Assembly (NCBI GenBank): GCA_030407315.1
Contig: JALQPE010002730.1
Location: forward strand, 1 to 64,000
DNA: 64,000 nucleotides
Reading direction: 5' to 3'
From: Asparagopsis taxiformis
Taxonomy: Eukaryota > Rhodophyta > Florideophyceae > Bonnemaisoniales > Bonnemaisoniaceae
The position numbers were made by a program, and so were the translations under genes. Below are positions 10,264-21,908 of this stretch, piece by piece; positions within the stretch are counted from its first letter, which is position 1; every line of letters starts with the position of its first letter. Below the pieces are notes generated by a model, which did not search any database, was not told where the DNA came from, and saw nothing but the letters and a program-made list of their open reading frames with translations.

Positions 10264-11890
10264 TCAAAACACCAGCGGGTGGACTGCTCGTTTCGTTTCG
10301 TTAAGGACAGCGTGTCCGTGGCTCGTACCAGCTACTTCTAGAACTAACGTGGTTCCACAATCCAAAATAGCTATAATGGTTTCAGAGTTCCGAAGAAGAT
10401 TAGAAAGCTTCTCAAGCTTAGAAGAGGTACCAATCGAACTGCTCATTATATTTTGCACCTCTGATATGGTGGCAGAATCAGCTATTCTTTTCTTCACACT
10501 CGTAGAACGTGTAGATGGACCAGTTGTACCACCAACCATTATATCTCGTTCTATACAAGCCTTGAAATCTTCCTCTTGCCGTTTGAATTGCACCGCGAAG
10601 TCCCTCTTGAACGGGAACAAACCTGTAACATTGAATGAATTAGTAACATTTTTCGTTCCAATGTTTCTCCAAGCGTAGACAGCGCATGCAAAATTGAAGT
10701 TAACTTTGGTAGTGTCAACGTGTCCTTGGCGGCAAAATTCGTCTCGTATCTCTCTCATACAGTCATGGAACCGTTTGTTAATTAGTTGATCACAGGGCTG
10801 TAAGAAATGAGAAGTGTTTGCAGCGTTGACAATGCACTCAATATTCCTTTCCACACACAACTCCAGCCACTCAATGCTTTTCCTCGACGCATGGCCGTCC
10901 AAGCACAGCAGAATCTTCTCCTCTTGAGAAACAAATCTGCGTGCGAACGCATCCAGATGCCTAACATAGGTTGCCAACAAATTACCTTCCATAGATCCAT
11001 TTTTTGAAACTTCGATCACTCCATCTCCAGGAAACCAGCCAGGTTTTCGTAAACGGAAGTATGATACCATGCGGTTCATCATTAAAAGAACCTGTAACAG
11101 GTGCCCACCACTCTGAATTGATTCGCTTACCAGCTACAATGAAGAATGGCTGTGCAATTTCCCCAGAAGCTGAAGCTGCGATAACTGCAGTGATATGTTT
11201 TCGAGCGGAGTAGCTAGACTTCACGGCATAACTGCCACCGCTCCTCTTGCCTGATGCTGTGAATCCTCTTTTCAACTTTCCAAAAGTACAGTCCACTGCA
11301 GTCTCATCCATGTTCCAAATTCTTTTTGGATCATCTAGTAAACCATGATGAGAATCGTTTACGTGCTGAACTGCTGCAAAGAATGTCTCCACATGTGAAA
11401 ATGATTCAGCAGCTATTTTAGCCGCCTCCTTGTTCTCGATCTTCTTGTATGCGATTTCATCAAATCGTGCCCTGTAAGCCCGAATGGAATCGTCATGTGG
11501 AATTCCATTCTTCCACCCGTTCCTACCGTCGGCAGAAACTCTGGATAGAATATGTCTAAAAGAGTCGCGATCAACTGTGATACCTCTTTGCGCAGCTAGT
11601 TTCAGACGTTCATTGATTAGAGCACCTTCGGAATCAGATATTACTGGCTTTCTCCCAGGGGTTATAGTGTCACTCAACATTAACTGCAGCTTATCCATAT
11701 TGCCAGATTCAATGAGCATTTTCATTCGATGAATCGTAGCAACTGGAACGGTGGTTTGGCGGTGAATCGAACGGAGGGATTGTCGTTGCCGCAAGAGAGC
11801 AACAGCCATTTGGCGATTACTAGACTGTTCCTGCAATTGTTTCGCTCTTCTTTTCCGTTTGTGAGCCTGTTTCCGCATTGACATAGGCAT
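10264..11890 (-). pseudogene. Pogo/jerky-type DDE transposase, frameshifted
   Basis: Two overlapping minus-strand frames make up one transposase of the DDE_1 (pogo/Tigger/jerky) superfamily. The first (11890 down to about 11060) has a basic N-terminus, a helix-turn-helix-like part (RSIHRQTTVPVATIHRMK) and RIWNMDETAVDC with the first catalytic Asp. The second (about 11060 to 10264) has PGDGVIEVSKNGSM, LLCLDGHASRKS with the second Asp, and SHFLQPCDQLINKRFHDC with the third acidic position. The two frames overlap at 10982-11082 and only the second reads correctly there, so a 1-nt type frameshift lies near 11040-11080. The element is therefore probably inactive unless this is a sequence error. 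Its upstream side ends near 12105, exactly where gene A begins to match its relatives, which suggests that it or a linked rearrangement truncated gene A. No matched terminal repeats were found. Confidence 0.85.
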
Positions 11891-12107
11891 TTTTGAACTC
11901 AGAGTAGTAAATCAGCCTTGCTTCGTTGCACCCACCACGAAGGTAGATGCTGAAGTCCAAGTACTAAAAGCCACAAAGGTGTCGAAATGGTGGGAAAGCT
12001 CGTGGGATCTATCTATGCGCGGATGCATGTCTGTATCGCCCACGATTTATTTGGCGCGAAAATGTTCCAAAATCACCCAATTCTCATATTACCCCTCCAG
12101 GGAGGGT

Positions 12108-13672
12108 ATATGTTTGGGACGCGCGAGATGTGGAGAACGGTGACGATCAAGTTGCTACTTTTCTACCCGACGTGTACACGTTGGCATTGTCTGCTGATGA
12201 GGCGACCATGTTGACACGGAATAAGCGTTCGAAGTGTTTGGAGATACGCGACGTGTGTGACGTGTCCGAGTGTATCGATCGCGTTGTTTCAAGTATCGAC
12301 ATTTCAAATTTTGGATATTCGCCATCAAAACTCGCCGTGTCGAATGATCGAAAATATGTCGCTTTCTCCAAGGGATATTATTCTCATAAAGTGCATATCT
12401 ATGACGCAAGCGAAGGAGTTTGGCTGCGCACACTACCAGATGTGAAACAATCGGCGTTGGCTTCAATCGGCTATCAACGAGGAAACTCGGCATGTGATGG
12501 AGCGTCGGGAGATTCTGGTGATTCAGCACGTGACGAGTCACGTGTAAAAATTGATTCATTGTGGTTTAGCGCAGATGGGTCCACTATCTCTGTTGTCGCA
12601 AATGTTGAGATACGGGGAGAAGATGGTAAGAGGACTTGGATGAAGAGCAAACCCATATGCTGGAATGTGTGTTCAGGAGCAGTCCTGGACGAGGCACAAG
12701 TTGACGGCGAGACGAATCCATCGAACAGCTCTTCCAGCTCGGGAATGAATTGTGGAGAGCAATCTTCTGCTCTCAGCATTGATTCGCATGACAAGGTGAG
12801 GTGTGAGCATGACGGCAAATGTTTCACCATAGCCACCCTGGAGAATAGCGCCGATTATTGGCATTACTCCCACACCAAGTCTCGCTTGTGGTTTGCGAAA
12901 GACGATGGAGGTGTATTTCACATCGATCTCATAACTGACAAAAATCAACTCCAATTGTCGGACAATCGCCCTCCTCTCTCACCCCTCCCACAACTCCATC
13001 TACCCCCATCAGAAGACGCGACCAAACACACAGACCGAGACAAGGATACCGAAGCAGAAGAGGTGTATGATGTCTTCATCAGTCATGCCGGCCCCGACAA
13101 GTGGACCATTGCAAAGCCCCTCTACGATCTACTGGTTGCACTAGGCTTGAAAGTGTTTCTGGACACGGCCGAGCTGAAGCCAGGGCAGCATGCACCGCAG
13201 AAGATGATCCATGCAATGCGGACCGCCAAGATTGCTGTGGTGATTCTGTCGCCAGAGTTTGCAGCGAGGAAAATGGACGATAAAGGAACTGATGTGTTTC
13301 CTGGATCGATATAATGCGGGTGGGGAACGGGGAGTGATTATCATTCCTGTTTTCTATCGGCTGACGCTGGCTGAGTGCAGAGATGAGAATTCGCTGTTCA
13401 GCATGGTGGATAAGAATGGACAAAGCGTGTTCATCACGGAGGGCTTTCTGCAGCGAATGGTGCGGGAGGACGAGTACCAAATCAGAGATGTGGTCAAAGT
13501 TCTGCAGTCGCTGAGGAGCGTGACTGGAATCGAGAATAGCGAGGGGGTGACGAATGGGACAAGCGCAGAGGAGAAGGAGAAACAGGAAGCGTTTGTGAAG
13601 AGGATAGCGAAAGCGATTGTAGAAGGGAAGGAGAGGCTAGAAACCGGACGTGCAGCTGGTCCTAGCGGCTAA
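12108..13672 (+). pseudogene. NLR gene A: 5'-truncated WD40-TIR fragment with frameshift
   Basis: The sequence joins the family in the middle of the WD40 region. VWDARDVENGDDQVA corresponds to about 20701 in gene B. It runs through the rest of the propeller into a C-terminal TIR domain starting near 13062 (VYDVFISHAGPDKW). The TIR keeps its BB-loop region (DTAELKPGQHAPQ), WTIKELM with the putative catalytic glutamate, and IIIPVFYRLT. An extra A in GAGGAAAATGG near 13268, compared with GAGGAAATGG in gene C, shifts the frame inside the TIR. The protein would end at 13314, and the rest lies in another frame to 13672 (tail RAAGPSG). NB-ARC and everything upstream is missing at about 12105. An ATG at 12130 could start a truncated product, but expression is doubtful. 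Confidence 0.85.
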
Positions 13673-16600
13673 ACGCTCTCGAAGGTTGAACTCGATTAAA
13701 TTAGTTTGGTTTAGTGATGGTGATAAAGAAGAAAAGTTGAATAGATTAATGTGTTTCTCGCTGTAGATGACATGGTGCGCTATTCCCGTCATGAGAGAGT
13801 AGTGGAAGAGTGAGTATCAGGGTGGGAATACGGGACGATATGATCAAAGGGCGATGAAGTGCGAGCACGGAGGGGTATTCTATGTCTGCGAGTTGTGCGC
13901 AACGGGAGGGGGAAAGTGCGGTAAGCCTTATGCGTTGAGGAAGTGCATCATTGGGTGCGTCGAATATTACGCGGAGCGAAGCAGGGAGTCCTGCGCATGG
14001 ACTCCTCTTGCTGCGATGGAGGTAGTGATGGGATGTGCATTGACCTGTTGTCAACGGATAGCTATACATGCTGAATAGAAACAGAAAACACCGGCAGATC
14101 TCCGGACAAACAACGTAAGAATGACTGGTGGGACTATAACTTCCGCAGATGGACTGCGACGGAACGCACGGCGCTTGTGTCGCGGCGCTATGCGATTCGC
14201 AGGCACTGCTCGCAAGATGAGTCAGTCAACAGCGAATGACTCGACTGGCGAGGGATAACTTTTTCTCGACCAGCGCGAATGTCGAAGGAAGCGGCGCGAT
14301 CGAGGGCAAAGAGAGGCCAGGTCTGCAGAGAGGTAAGCTGTCGAAAAGGAGCTGTTCGTGTAAAACCAATGAACCACATGTCTGGTGTGACTTAGAGGTT
14401 GTACGAGGATGAAGGTATTTATCGCACAGTTCGAAGGGCGAATCCGCGATCGCTGTATCTGGCAGAACAAATTTAGGCGGCATGGAAAATCAAGTTTGAA
14501 ATATCGCGCAATAGATATGCAAAGGGGAAGATTTTCAGTAGTGAACACAGGAATCGATTGTGCAGCGCATTGCATCGTTACTCGGGAGATTGTTGTCTGT
14601 CACAGCGCCGCACGCAGTCATTCATCGCGGCCGCTATAGTCTTTCCCCGACTCGCACCGCAATCTGCATCGCAACAGCCAGTTAGACTTCACTTTGCGAG
14701 AAGGTGACGAACGAGCATGGCGCCGAATAATCTGGTTTTGCCACCGTAGCGAAGGATGTCAAATGCGCCCATTATGGATCCAACATGTCTCGTTCGTGGT
14801 TTCCATTGCACCAAAAAGGTTTGTAGTATTTGAATTGTACCGGCGACCGCATTCAATTATGCACGAGATGATGAACGCAATGTGGAATGGAGGATTGCCG
14901 TCATGATGTTCCCGCATATAAATGATTTTCGTAGTCTATTCAGCATGACAGTTGGGTTTGATCAAGGTGCGTTTATCAAGGAGGGGCTTTTGGTGCATAT
15001 TGCGCGCAGGGGGACGGGTATGGAATCGCAGATGTACCCAAGGCTGTACAGTAGCCGAGGAATGTGATTGACGTTCGAGACAAGGGCGAAGTTGAGAATG
15101 GAGCCGGCACGGAATAGAAAACACAGCCGGGCGTGATCGTAGAAGCGAAGCAGGGTTTGGATGGGAGAAGTGCTGGTGTCGTAGTGGATGAATATTGGGG
15201 AAGAATATTGTTGAGTAGATAGACAAGTACGATATACGATGACGTGCCTAAACGGAATACCGATGAAATGTGCTAGTCTGAATGTTGCTGCCGGGGATGG
15301 TAAAATGAAAAGCGGTATGTTTTGGTGTGAAAGGGACGAACGACAAGAGGACAAATGTGTGATGGATTAGAACTATAGAGTTGCGCTCTGATCACCCAGA
15401 GTCGGAACTGTTGCGCTGCGAAAATGGCCGATGTCGTCTGTGTACTCGATTTGCTATTGAGGGGAAAATGGGTAGAAACGCTGCATGTCCGTTCGCTGGT
15501 ACCGGAGCTACATCAACTACTGGGCGTGTGTGTCGAAGGGGCACACGGGGGTAATGATGAGCTGAGGAGCGGACGGTTGTTCTGCGCGTCATGGACATCA
15601 TGTGGAACAGACGAGATTTGATTTGTCATGGCGCAGCTGGTATTCATTGCGACGCGGAGATATTCTGCAACCAGAAGTATGCAATACATCAACAAGGACC
15701 AAAGAACAATACGTTGACAATGATGATGCGCAATACCGATGCACTGATGGGGAATCCTCTGTCAAGCACACCGTTATTACGTCGCCACAATATGGTGCGC
15801 GTGACTCAACGCCATGGACTGGAGGCGGCGATATGTCGCAAAGGGCGCGCGCTCGCGGGATAAATTATCGGTGCAGAATGTGGAGGCGCGGAAGTTGTGG
15901 GAGATGAGACAGGCGCACAGCAGTAACCGTCCGTGCAATGATGACGTGCTGCATGTTAAAGGCGGAGCGGCAATAGCGTCTCGATGGGATACGTAGATTC
16001 GGATGCGTCCATGGACTGGAGATGAGAACCCAAATATTTCAAAACATTTCAAAAGTTGACAGCAATGACAAATTGTAATCTGCGATGCTGACGATGGCTA
16101 TTCCTACAATTTCTACTCGGAATAAAAGCTGAGAGTCACGGTGGTGGTTTTGGCGGTTGACAATCGTTTGCGATGCAGAATGCATCCGTAGTTCGTGCGT
16201 ACCAACACCGCAATGTTGATGTGAATGAGCACAATCACAGCTACTGCTTTTGCGATGGTCAGGAAATTAATTCAGGTACCAGCCGCCTCTGCCCGTCTTC
16301 GTAGATTTCCTGTTCCCTCCCACCGCCTCTCTCCAGCCTCGTTCTACTTTCAGAAAACACACCAGCGACGCTGTGTTCTTTCAACCGATTTCTTCGAGTA
16401 CCTCACACGGCAATAGCAGCATGTTAGAATTTTTAATTACCAATTACAATCTGAAAGCAATTGTGGTGCAGCAAATGTATCTTACCGTCATTTCGCTTCC
16501 GTTCAACGCCCACAACTCGATGTGAACCTCGATAATATCATAAATAGAACGCAGTATTATTGCAGATTTTACCAGAACTTTCCGGACAGCTACTGGGGGG

Positions 16601-17813
16601 TAGGAGTGCTGTAGTCCTTCAGACCGAGAGGCGTGCCAGAGCGTGTAGCAGTAGGCCGCCCAGTAGCGGTCCATGCTAGGCTACTGAGGCTCAACGATAG
16701 AGTGGGATGGTGGGAGGGGAACGAAAGCGACGACTAGGCTACAGAATGGACGCGCCTGTGGGTGGCGCTCCGTCAACAACTTGCCTTCTGGCAGCGAAGC
16801 AGTGTGTTTGCCTCCCGCAGGCCGGCTGCTTTGCACTTGCGCATGCGTAATTCGAGGCTGGATTGCCTCCACATAGTTGGCTTCCAGCTACTGCCCGCCG
16901 GCGCGCTCTCTGCTTAGGTAATTCGCGCGTAGTGCCGCCGAGACTGCGCGATAAACACGTGTCGCGTTCCGGCTGCACGACAATCGTTGTCACCCGGTCA
17001 ATTTCGCGTTTGTGCTTCTACTAGCGCTTGTGAAGTAAAAGTACGTTTTGCGTTCCTTGAAATCCTATTTTTATAAATTGTTGAATTGAGACGGTCTGTT
17101 CAACCTCCACTCGTCCGCCTCAATGTGTGGAGACCTCTTGAGGTATCTGCTTCACTCGCGAGTGGCCACAAGTACCCTTAAGGGTACCCTTCCCAACTCG
17201 ACGTGCTCGATAAACCAGACAGCGCGTCCAGTCGCTACAATTTCCGCCATTTGGCGCCGTGATTTCTTCAACTCGAACGACTCTCAATCAGCCCCCTTGA
17301 TCCAGTCACAATACATCTGTGTAAATTCATCCAAGTGTATACGCCCAGCCAGTAGCAATGCACTATTTCGCCTATCCACGCACAATATTTGGACACGTGG
17401 ACAAATCGAAACTTACGATGGATGGTTTTCACTTTGATAACAATGCAGCACCTCTGCTCAATGCTTCTACGGAACACATTACCATCCGTCTCAGAGATAC
17501 CAAGCCAGCTCTCTCACAGCCATTGTGCAAACTGCGCGTCAACGTCAAACGATTTCCACCATCCGACTCCTCCACTCTCGCATTATCGAACCGCTCCCTG
17601 CCACTGTTTCCCACCTTGCCTTTCCATCCGCTCCGCCCATCTGCCGTCTGTGTCCATAGTTGGCAATCTTCTTCGAGTTTTCTCTCCGCCCGCTTGTTAA
17701 ACGTGCAAACCCATCGCTTCCACCCACTCCTCTCCATCTGTTCCATCATCCACCATCCCAATCCACTTTCTGATCCTCTTTCTCCCCTCTTCTCTCCACA
17801 CACTTGTCTAGCC
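13673..17813. other. Intergenic region between genes A and B
   Basis: About 4.1 kb without a recognisable gene. Open frames are short and lack domains. A segment near 14365-14425 (CCACATGT.TGGTGTGACTT.GAGGTTGTACGAG) resembles 58945-58990 in the flank of gene F, so parts are old copies of the NLR-flanking module. A transposon-end-like word is listed at 16585-16622. A TATAAA-type word near 17071 lies about 740 bp before the chosen start of gene B, too far to call its promoter with confidence. Confidence 0.5.
16585..16622 (-). repeat. Transposon-end-like word, copy 1
   Basis: The reverse complement contains GACTACAGCACTCCTACCCC, which also occurs in direct orientation at about 28767-28793. The two copies face opposite ways 12 kb apart. 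They may be ends of small DNA transposons. Confidence 0.5.
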
Positions 17814-20800
17814 ATGAGCAATTCCCGTGCCATATCTAACCGCTCCAACTCCAATCCTGTCGCTGTCTCCAGTACATCGTCACCTCACCAGTATCCTCAA
17901 TCCACCCACTCTGACCGTCCGATACCTCGATCTCCCGCCGAAACTCCTACCGAAACTCCTGCCGAACCTCCCGTCATATCCCCCACACCACCTGCTTCGT
18001 CCGAACCGCCGACTGCACCCCCGCCCCCACATCCGTCTCCATTCCAATCATCTCCTCCAACTACTTGCCTTGTTCCCAACATTGGACCCGTTACAAACCC
18101 TGCTTTCAACGTCCCCTCCGCCGAAGATGCCATACTTGACTTCCTGCCAGACTCAAACTCGCCAGAGAATATGACCTATCGACATCTTTTGTCTGATGAT
18201 GGCACAAAGAAAAGCATTGCTCTCTATGGTATGGGGGGCGTGGGCAAATCCACGATCCTGTGCGCCCTCGGAAGGAAAGACGAAATCAGGTATACATTCA
18301 AAGACGGTGTGTGGTTGTTTCGACTCGATCATGACATCACGATGGCGTCGTTCATTCACCAGCTCGAAAGACTAGTCAAAATTGTACTTCCAGACTTTTT
18401 GGAAGACTTCATGGAGCTAGCTACCTCTGAGGATTCGTACCCCGATATGATCACCGAACTCACAAACCGTCTGGCGCAGAAGCGTTTGCTGCTGCTCTTC
18501 GATGACGTTTGGGATATCAATTCAAGGGTGTACAAGTTGGTGTGTGCCATGTGCGAAACGGTGCAAAGAAGTGTGAGGACTCCAATGAAAGTGTTGTCTT
18601 CCACGCGCTATGGGGACGTTGCAGATGTCCTCACACGGGACAGTTGCATCCAAGTCAATCCACACCCTTCTGAATCTGACCAAAATCTCCGAATCTTTTG
18701 TCTCAAGGTGTGCATGAAACCTTGTGATATCCCATCTCTTTCTTTTGACAATCGAAACGCCCTAGACCATATCCTCAGCACATGTGGAGGACTGCCGCTC
18801 GCACTGAGCGTTGCTGGATCTGCAGTGAAGCAGTTGATGATACCAGGCTCCAATCACTGCGACTACAATGCAATCAGTGCGTTCTGGGGTCGTTTGCAAC
18901 GGAATACCAGACGACTTGCACAGGCAGAAGTCGGAGATGGGCACAGTGGCTTAGCATGTGCACTGGAGACGAGTCTAGAGTTTGTGGAGGAGAAATGGGA
19001 GTCGGAGAAGGAAGCAGACGAGATCGAGGATGAGCTGAGAGCCGGAGAGATGTTTGCATCATTATGCATTATGCAGAAGCAGATGTGTCTGCCGGTGAGT
19101 GCGATCAAGAAGCTATGGGGTGTGAGGGAGGCGGAGGCTGGAGTGAGAATGTTATCACGAAACAGCCTTGTGTCTGAGGTTCGAGACGAGAACAAGATTA
19201 TTGTTGGAGTGGATGTGCACGATTTAGTGCTTGACATGAGTATGGAGATGGCGAAGAGCGGGGGTGGATCCGCAAAGTGGCACGCGAGGCTGCTGGATGG
19301 ATATCGGAGATCATTGAATAGAAGCGGAGGGGCGGAGGATGGTGGTGAGGATGAAGGGGTGGAATGGTGGAATCTAGATAGCAATGACAAGTACATCGTT
19401 GATAATGTAGTACGGCACCTACTCGGTGCTGGAGAGGCTACCGAGGCGCTGGGACTGCTCACCGACTATCGGTGGGTGGAGCGAATGAATGAGGACGAGG
19501 ACCGTGCTCCATTCCAGAAGGTCATTGATGAACTGCAGCTGTTGCAATCGTATATAGTGCAACACAAGAAGACGATGGGGAAGAATGTAGCAAGGGATAT
19601 TGAAGTTATAGTCAAGGCGATGGTACTGTGCATGGTACCGTATTGTATGAAGAATCGGGAGGAATGTCGATTCCAGTTGTTTGGACGATTGCGAGACGTG
19701 AAAAGCGAGAGCGGTATTGTAGAGCGGCTAGTGAGTAGTATCGAACGGTATGGGCGTATACCCTGGGCCCGAGCTGGGCCTGGGGTGTTGCGTAGTCGAA
19801 GAAGTATGCTGCAACGTGTGCTAGACGTTGAGGGATATGGAGATTGCATGTGTATTGTCGCGGGAGGAGAGGAGGTGGTTGTGGGAGGGAGGAATGGGAA
19901 GGTGGGGGTGTACAATGGGTGGGATGGATCGAAGAAGTCGCTCGTCGGACACGAAGAAGAAGAGCGCGTAGTGGATGTGCACTATGTCCGTTCGTCAAGC
20001 AGGATATTTTCGTGCAGTTCAAGAGGAAGGGTAGTAGTATGGGAGGAGTACAAGATGTGCTATTGTGTCCAGGCCGAAGGATTGCAAGAAGATGAGGAGA
20101 TCTTGTGCATGGAGGTATTACCGAAGCGAGGGAGAGTTGTACTTGGAACGAGCAAAGGACGACTGTTGGTGATGGACATAGAAGGCGAGGGCACATGTTC
20201 TCAGAATGCATTCCAAACTGTCGATGCGCATGACAGGTATGTGACATCGCTAACAGCAGGACCGAGTGAAGATTTTGTAGTGTCTGGATCGAGAGACCGA
20301 AGGATTCGGGTATGGGACGCGGAGAATTTCTCCGACATCGCAAATGAGTTGGAAGGGCACGAAGATTCGGTGAACAGCGTAGCGTTAAGTGGTAATGGGC
20401 GACTGCTGGCATCCGGATCGTTGGATGGAACGCTACGACTATTCGATATGGAGAGACGCGAGCAACTATGGTCGTCTTCTACTGCTCATGACGATTGGGT
20501 GAGTTGTGTTTTGTTCAGCGTTGATGCAAGTTTGTTGTATTCTTCAGATGAAGGCTGTACGATACATGTTTGGAAACTGAGCGGTGATGGTCAAAACGTG
20601 TCACTGTTGCGTACGCTCTGCCATTGGACAATGGGAGATATCCGATCGCTGTGCATTGGAGATGAGTCGGAATTGTTCGCGCTGACCGAAAGGCAAGTAC
20701 ATGTTTGGGACGCGCGAGATGTGGAGAACGGTGACGATCAAGTTGCTTCATTTCCACCCGACGTGAACACATTTGCATTCTCTGCAGATGAGGCGACCAT

Positions 20801-21587
20801 GTTGACATGGAATAAGCGTTCGAAGTGTTTGGAGATTCGCGACGTGTGTGACGTGTCCGAGTGTATCGATCGCGTTGTTTCACGTGTCGACATTCCAAAT
20901 TGTGAAGATTGGCCATCAGAATTCACCGTGTCGAATGATCGAAAATATGTCGCTTTCTCTTCGGGTGGGGAATCTTCTGCAGTGCACATCTATGACGTAA
21001 GCAAAGGGGTCTTGCTGCGCACACTATCAGATGTGAAACAATTGGCGTTCGCTTCAATCAGCAATCAACAAGGAAACTCGGCATCAGATAGAAGGTCGGG
21101 GGATTCATTGTGGTTCAGCGCAGATGGGTCCACTATCTCTGTTGTCGCAAATGTTGGGCTATGGGGAGAACATGGTAAGCGGACTTGGGTGAAGAGCAAA
21201 CGCATGTGCTGGAATGTGTGTTCAGGAGCAGTTCTGGACAGGTCACAAGTTGACGGCGAAACGAATGCATCGAACAGCTCTGTCAGCTCGGCAACAAATT
21301 CTGGAGAGCAATTTTCGGCTCCCAGCGTTTATCCGGATGGCGTGGTGAGGTGTGAGCATGACGGTAAATGTTTCGCCTTAGCCACCCCGGAACATGGCGT
21401 CAAATCTTGGTATTACTGCTGCGATACGTCTCGCCTGTGGTATGCCAGTTGGAGTGGAGGTGTATTTCACATTGATCTCATAACTGACAAAAATCAACTC
21501 CAATTGTACGACAATCGCCCACCTCTCCCACCCCTCCCACAACTCCATCTACCCCCATCAGAAGACGCTACCAAGCACAAAGACTGA
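17814..21587 (+). CDS. NLR gene B: NB-ARC-WD40 protein, TIR cut off by stop codons
   Basis: Predicted 1257-residue cytosolic signalling ATPase. Order: a Pro/Ser/Thr-rich N-terminus (about 1-110); NB-ARC with P-loop GMGGVGKST (about 140), Walker B LLLLFDDVWD (about 223), STRYGDVAD, GLPLALSVAG (about 324) and an MHD-like VHDLVLDM (about 468); the hinge KYIVDNVVRHLLGAG; a helical linker; and WD40 repeats from about 670 to 1225 with units ending IRVWD, LRLFD and IHVWK. The start at 17814 is preferred because gene C keeps the same surrounding sequence (CACTTGTCTAGC). An in-frame ATG at 17358 would add 152 residues of composition unlike the family. The stop replaces an Arg codon of gene C (CGA to TGA), and a second stop follows two codons later. 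The NB-ARC half resembles that of gene F. As written it is a propeller NLR without its TIR effector, either a decaying gene or a TIR-less regulator. Confidence 0.85.
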   Translation: MSNSRAISNRSNSNPVAVSSTSSPHQYPQSTHSDRPIPRSPAETPTETPAEPPVISPTPPASSEPPTAPPPPHPSPFQSSPPTTCLVPNIGPVTNPAFNVPSAEDAILDFLPDSNSPENMTYRHLLSDDGTKKSIALYGMGGVGKSTILCALGRKDEIRYTFKDGVWLFRLDHDITMASFIHQLERLVKIVLPDFLEDFMELATSEDSYPDMITELTNRLAQKRLLLLFDDVWDINSRVYKLVCAMCETVQRSVRTPMKVLSSTRYGDVADVLTRDSCIQVNPHPSESDQNLRIFCLKVCMKPCDIPSLSFDNRNALDHILSTCGGLPLALSVAGSAVKQLMIPGSNHCDYNAISAFWGRLQRNTRRLAQAEVGDGHSGLACALETSLEFVEEKWESEKEADEIEDELRAGEMFASLCIMQKQMCLPVSAIKKLWGVREAEAGVRMLSRNSLVSEVRDENKIIVGVDVHDLVLDMSMEMAKSGGGSAKWHARLLDGYRRSLNRSGGAEDGGEDEGVEWWNLDSNDKYIVDNVVRHLLGAGEATEALGLLTDYRWVERMNEDEDRAPFQKVIDELQLLQSYIVQHKKTMGKNVARDIEVIVKAMVLCMVPYCMKNREECRFQLFGRLRDVKSESGIVERLVSSIERYGRIPWARAGPGVLRSRRSMLQRVLDVEGYGDCMCIVAGGEEVVVGGRNGKVGVYNGWDGSKKSLVGHEEEERVVDVHYVRSSSRIFSCSSRGRVVVWEEYKMCYCVQAEGLQEDEEILCMEVLPKRGRVVLGTSKGRLLVMDIEGEGTCSQNAFQTVDAHDRYVTSLTAGPSEDFVVSGSRDRRIRVWDAENFSDIANELEGHEDSVNSVALSGNGRLLASGSLDGTLRLFDMERREQLWSSSTAHDDWVSCVLFSVDASLLYSSDEGCTIHVWKLSGDGQNVSLLRTLCHWTMGDIRSLCIGDESELFALTERQVHVWDARDVENGDDQVASFPPDVNTFAFSADEATMLTWNKRSKCLEIRDVCDVSECIDRVVSRVDIPNCEDWPSEFTVSNDRKYVAFSSGGESSAVHIYDVSKGVLLRTLSDVKQLAFASISNQQGNSASDRRSGDSLWFSADGSTISVVANVGLWGEHGKRTWVKSKRMCWNVCSGAVLDRSQVDGETNASNSSVSSATNSGEQFSAPSVYPDGVVRCEHDGKCFALATPEHGVKSWYYCCDTSRLWYASWSGGVFHIDLITDKNQLQLYDNRPPLPPLPQLHLPPSEDATKHKD

Positions 21588-21908
21588 GACTAGGATACCG
21601 AAGCAGAAGAGGTGTATGATGTCTTCATCAGTCATGCCGACCCCGATAAGTGCACCATCGCAAAGCCCCTCTACGATCTACTGGTTGCACTAGGCTTGAA
21701 AGTGTTGCACTACAGAATGGAGGAGATCATGGATGCTCTACAAGCGGTGACTGTATTGACGGGGATCGAGAATAGGGATGGGGTAACGAATGGGGATAGC
21801 GTTGAAGAGGTCGCTAAGCGGGAGTATGTCGAGAGTATCGGGGGTGCGGTCGAAAAGGCGAATGGGCGATTGGAGAGCGGACGAGCTGCTGGACCAAGCG
21901 GTTCGTAA
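21588..21908 (+). pseudogene. Orphaned, core-deleted TIR tail of gene B
   Basis: In the same frame as gene B beyond its two stops. It reads VYDVFISHADPDKC...LLVALGLKVL, then jumps to HYRMEEIMDALQAVTVLTGIEN and the family tail RAAGPSGS. Compared with gene C, about 310 bp (roughly 104 codons) are missing in frame. The missing part includes the BB loop, the WTMRELM helix with the catalytic Glu, and the IIPVFY strand. Read-through would still give no active TIR enzyme. Confidence 0.85.

Noticed and set aside
13673..17350. Small genes in the A-B interval
   Set aside because: Frames are under about 120 codons, overlap on both strands and have no recognisable motif.
17358..17813. Upstream in-frame start of gene B adding 152 residues
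   Set aside because: The added part has no counterpart in relatives. The 17814 ATG sits in sequence shared with gene C, where the family N-terminus begins.
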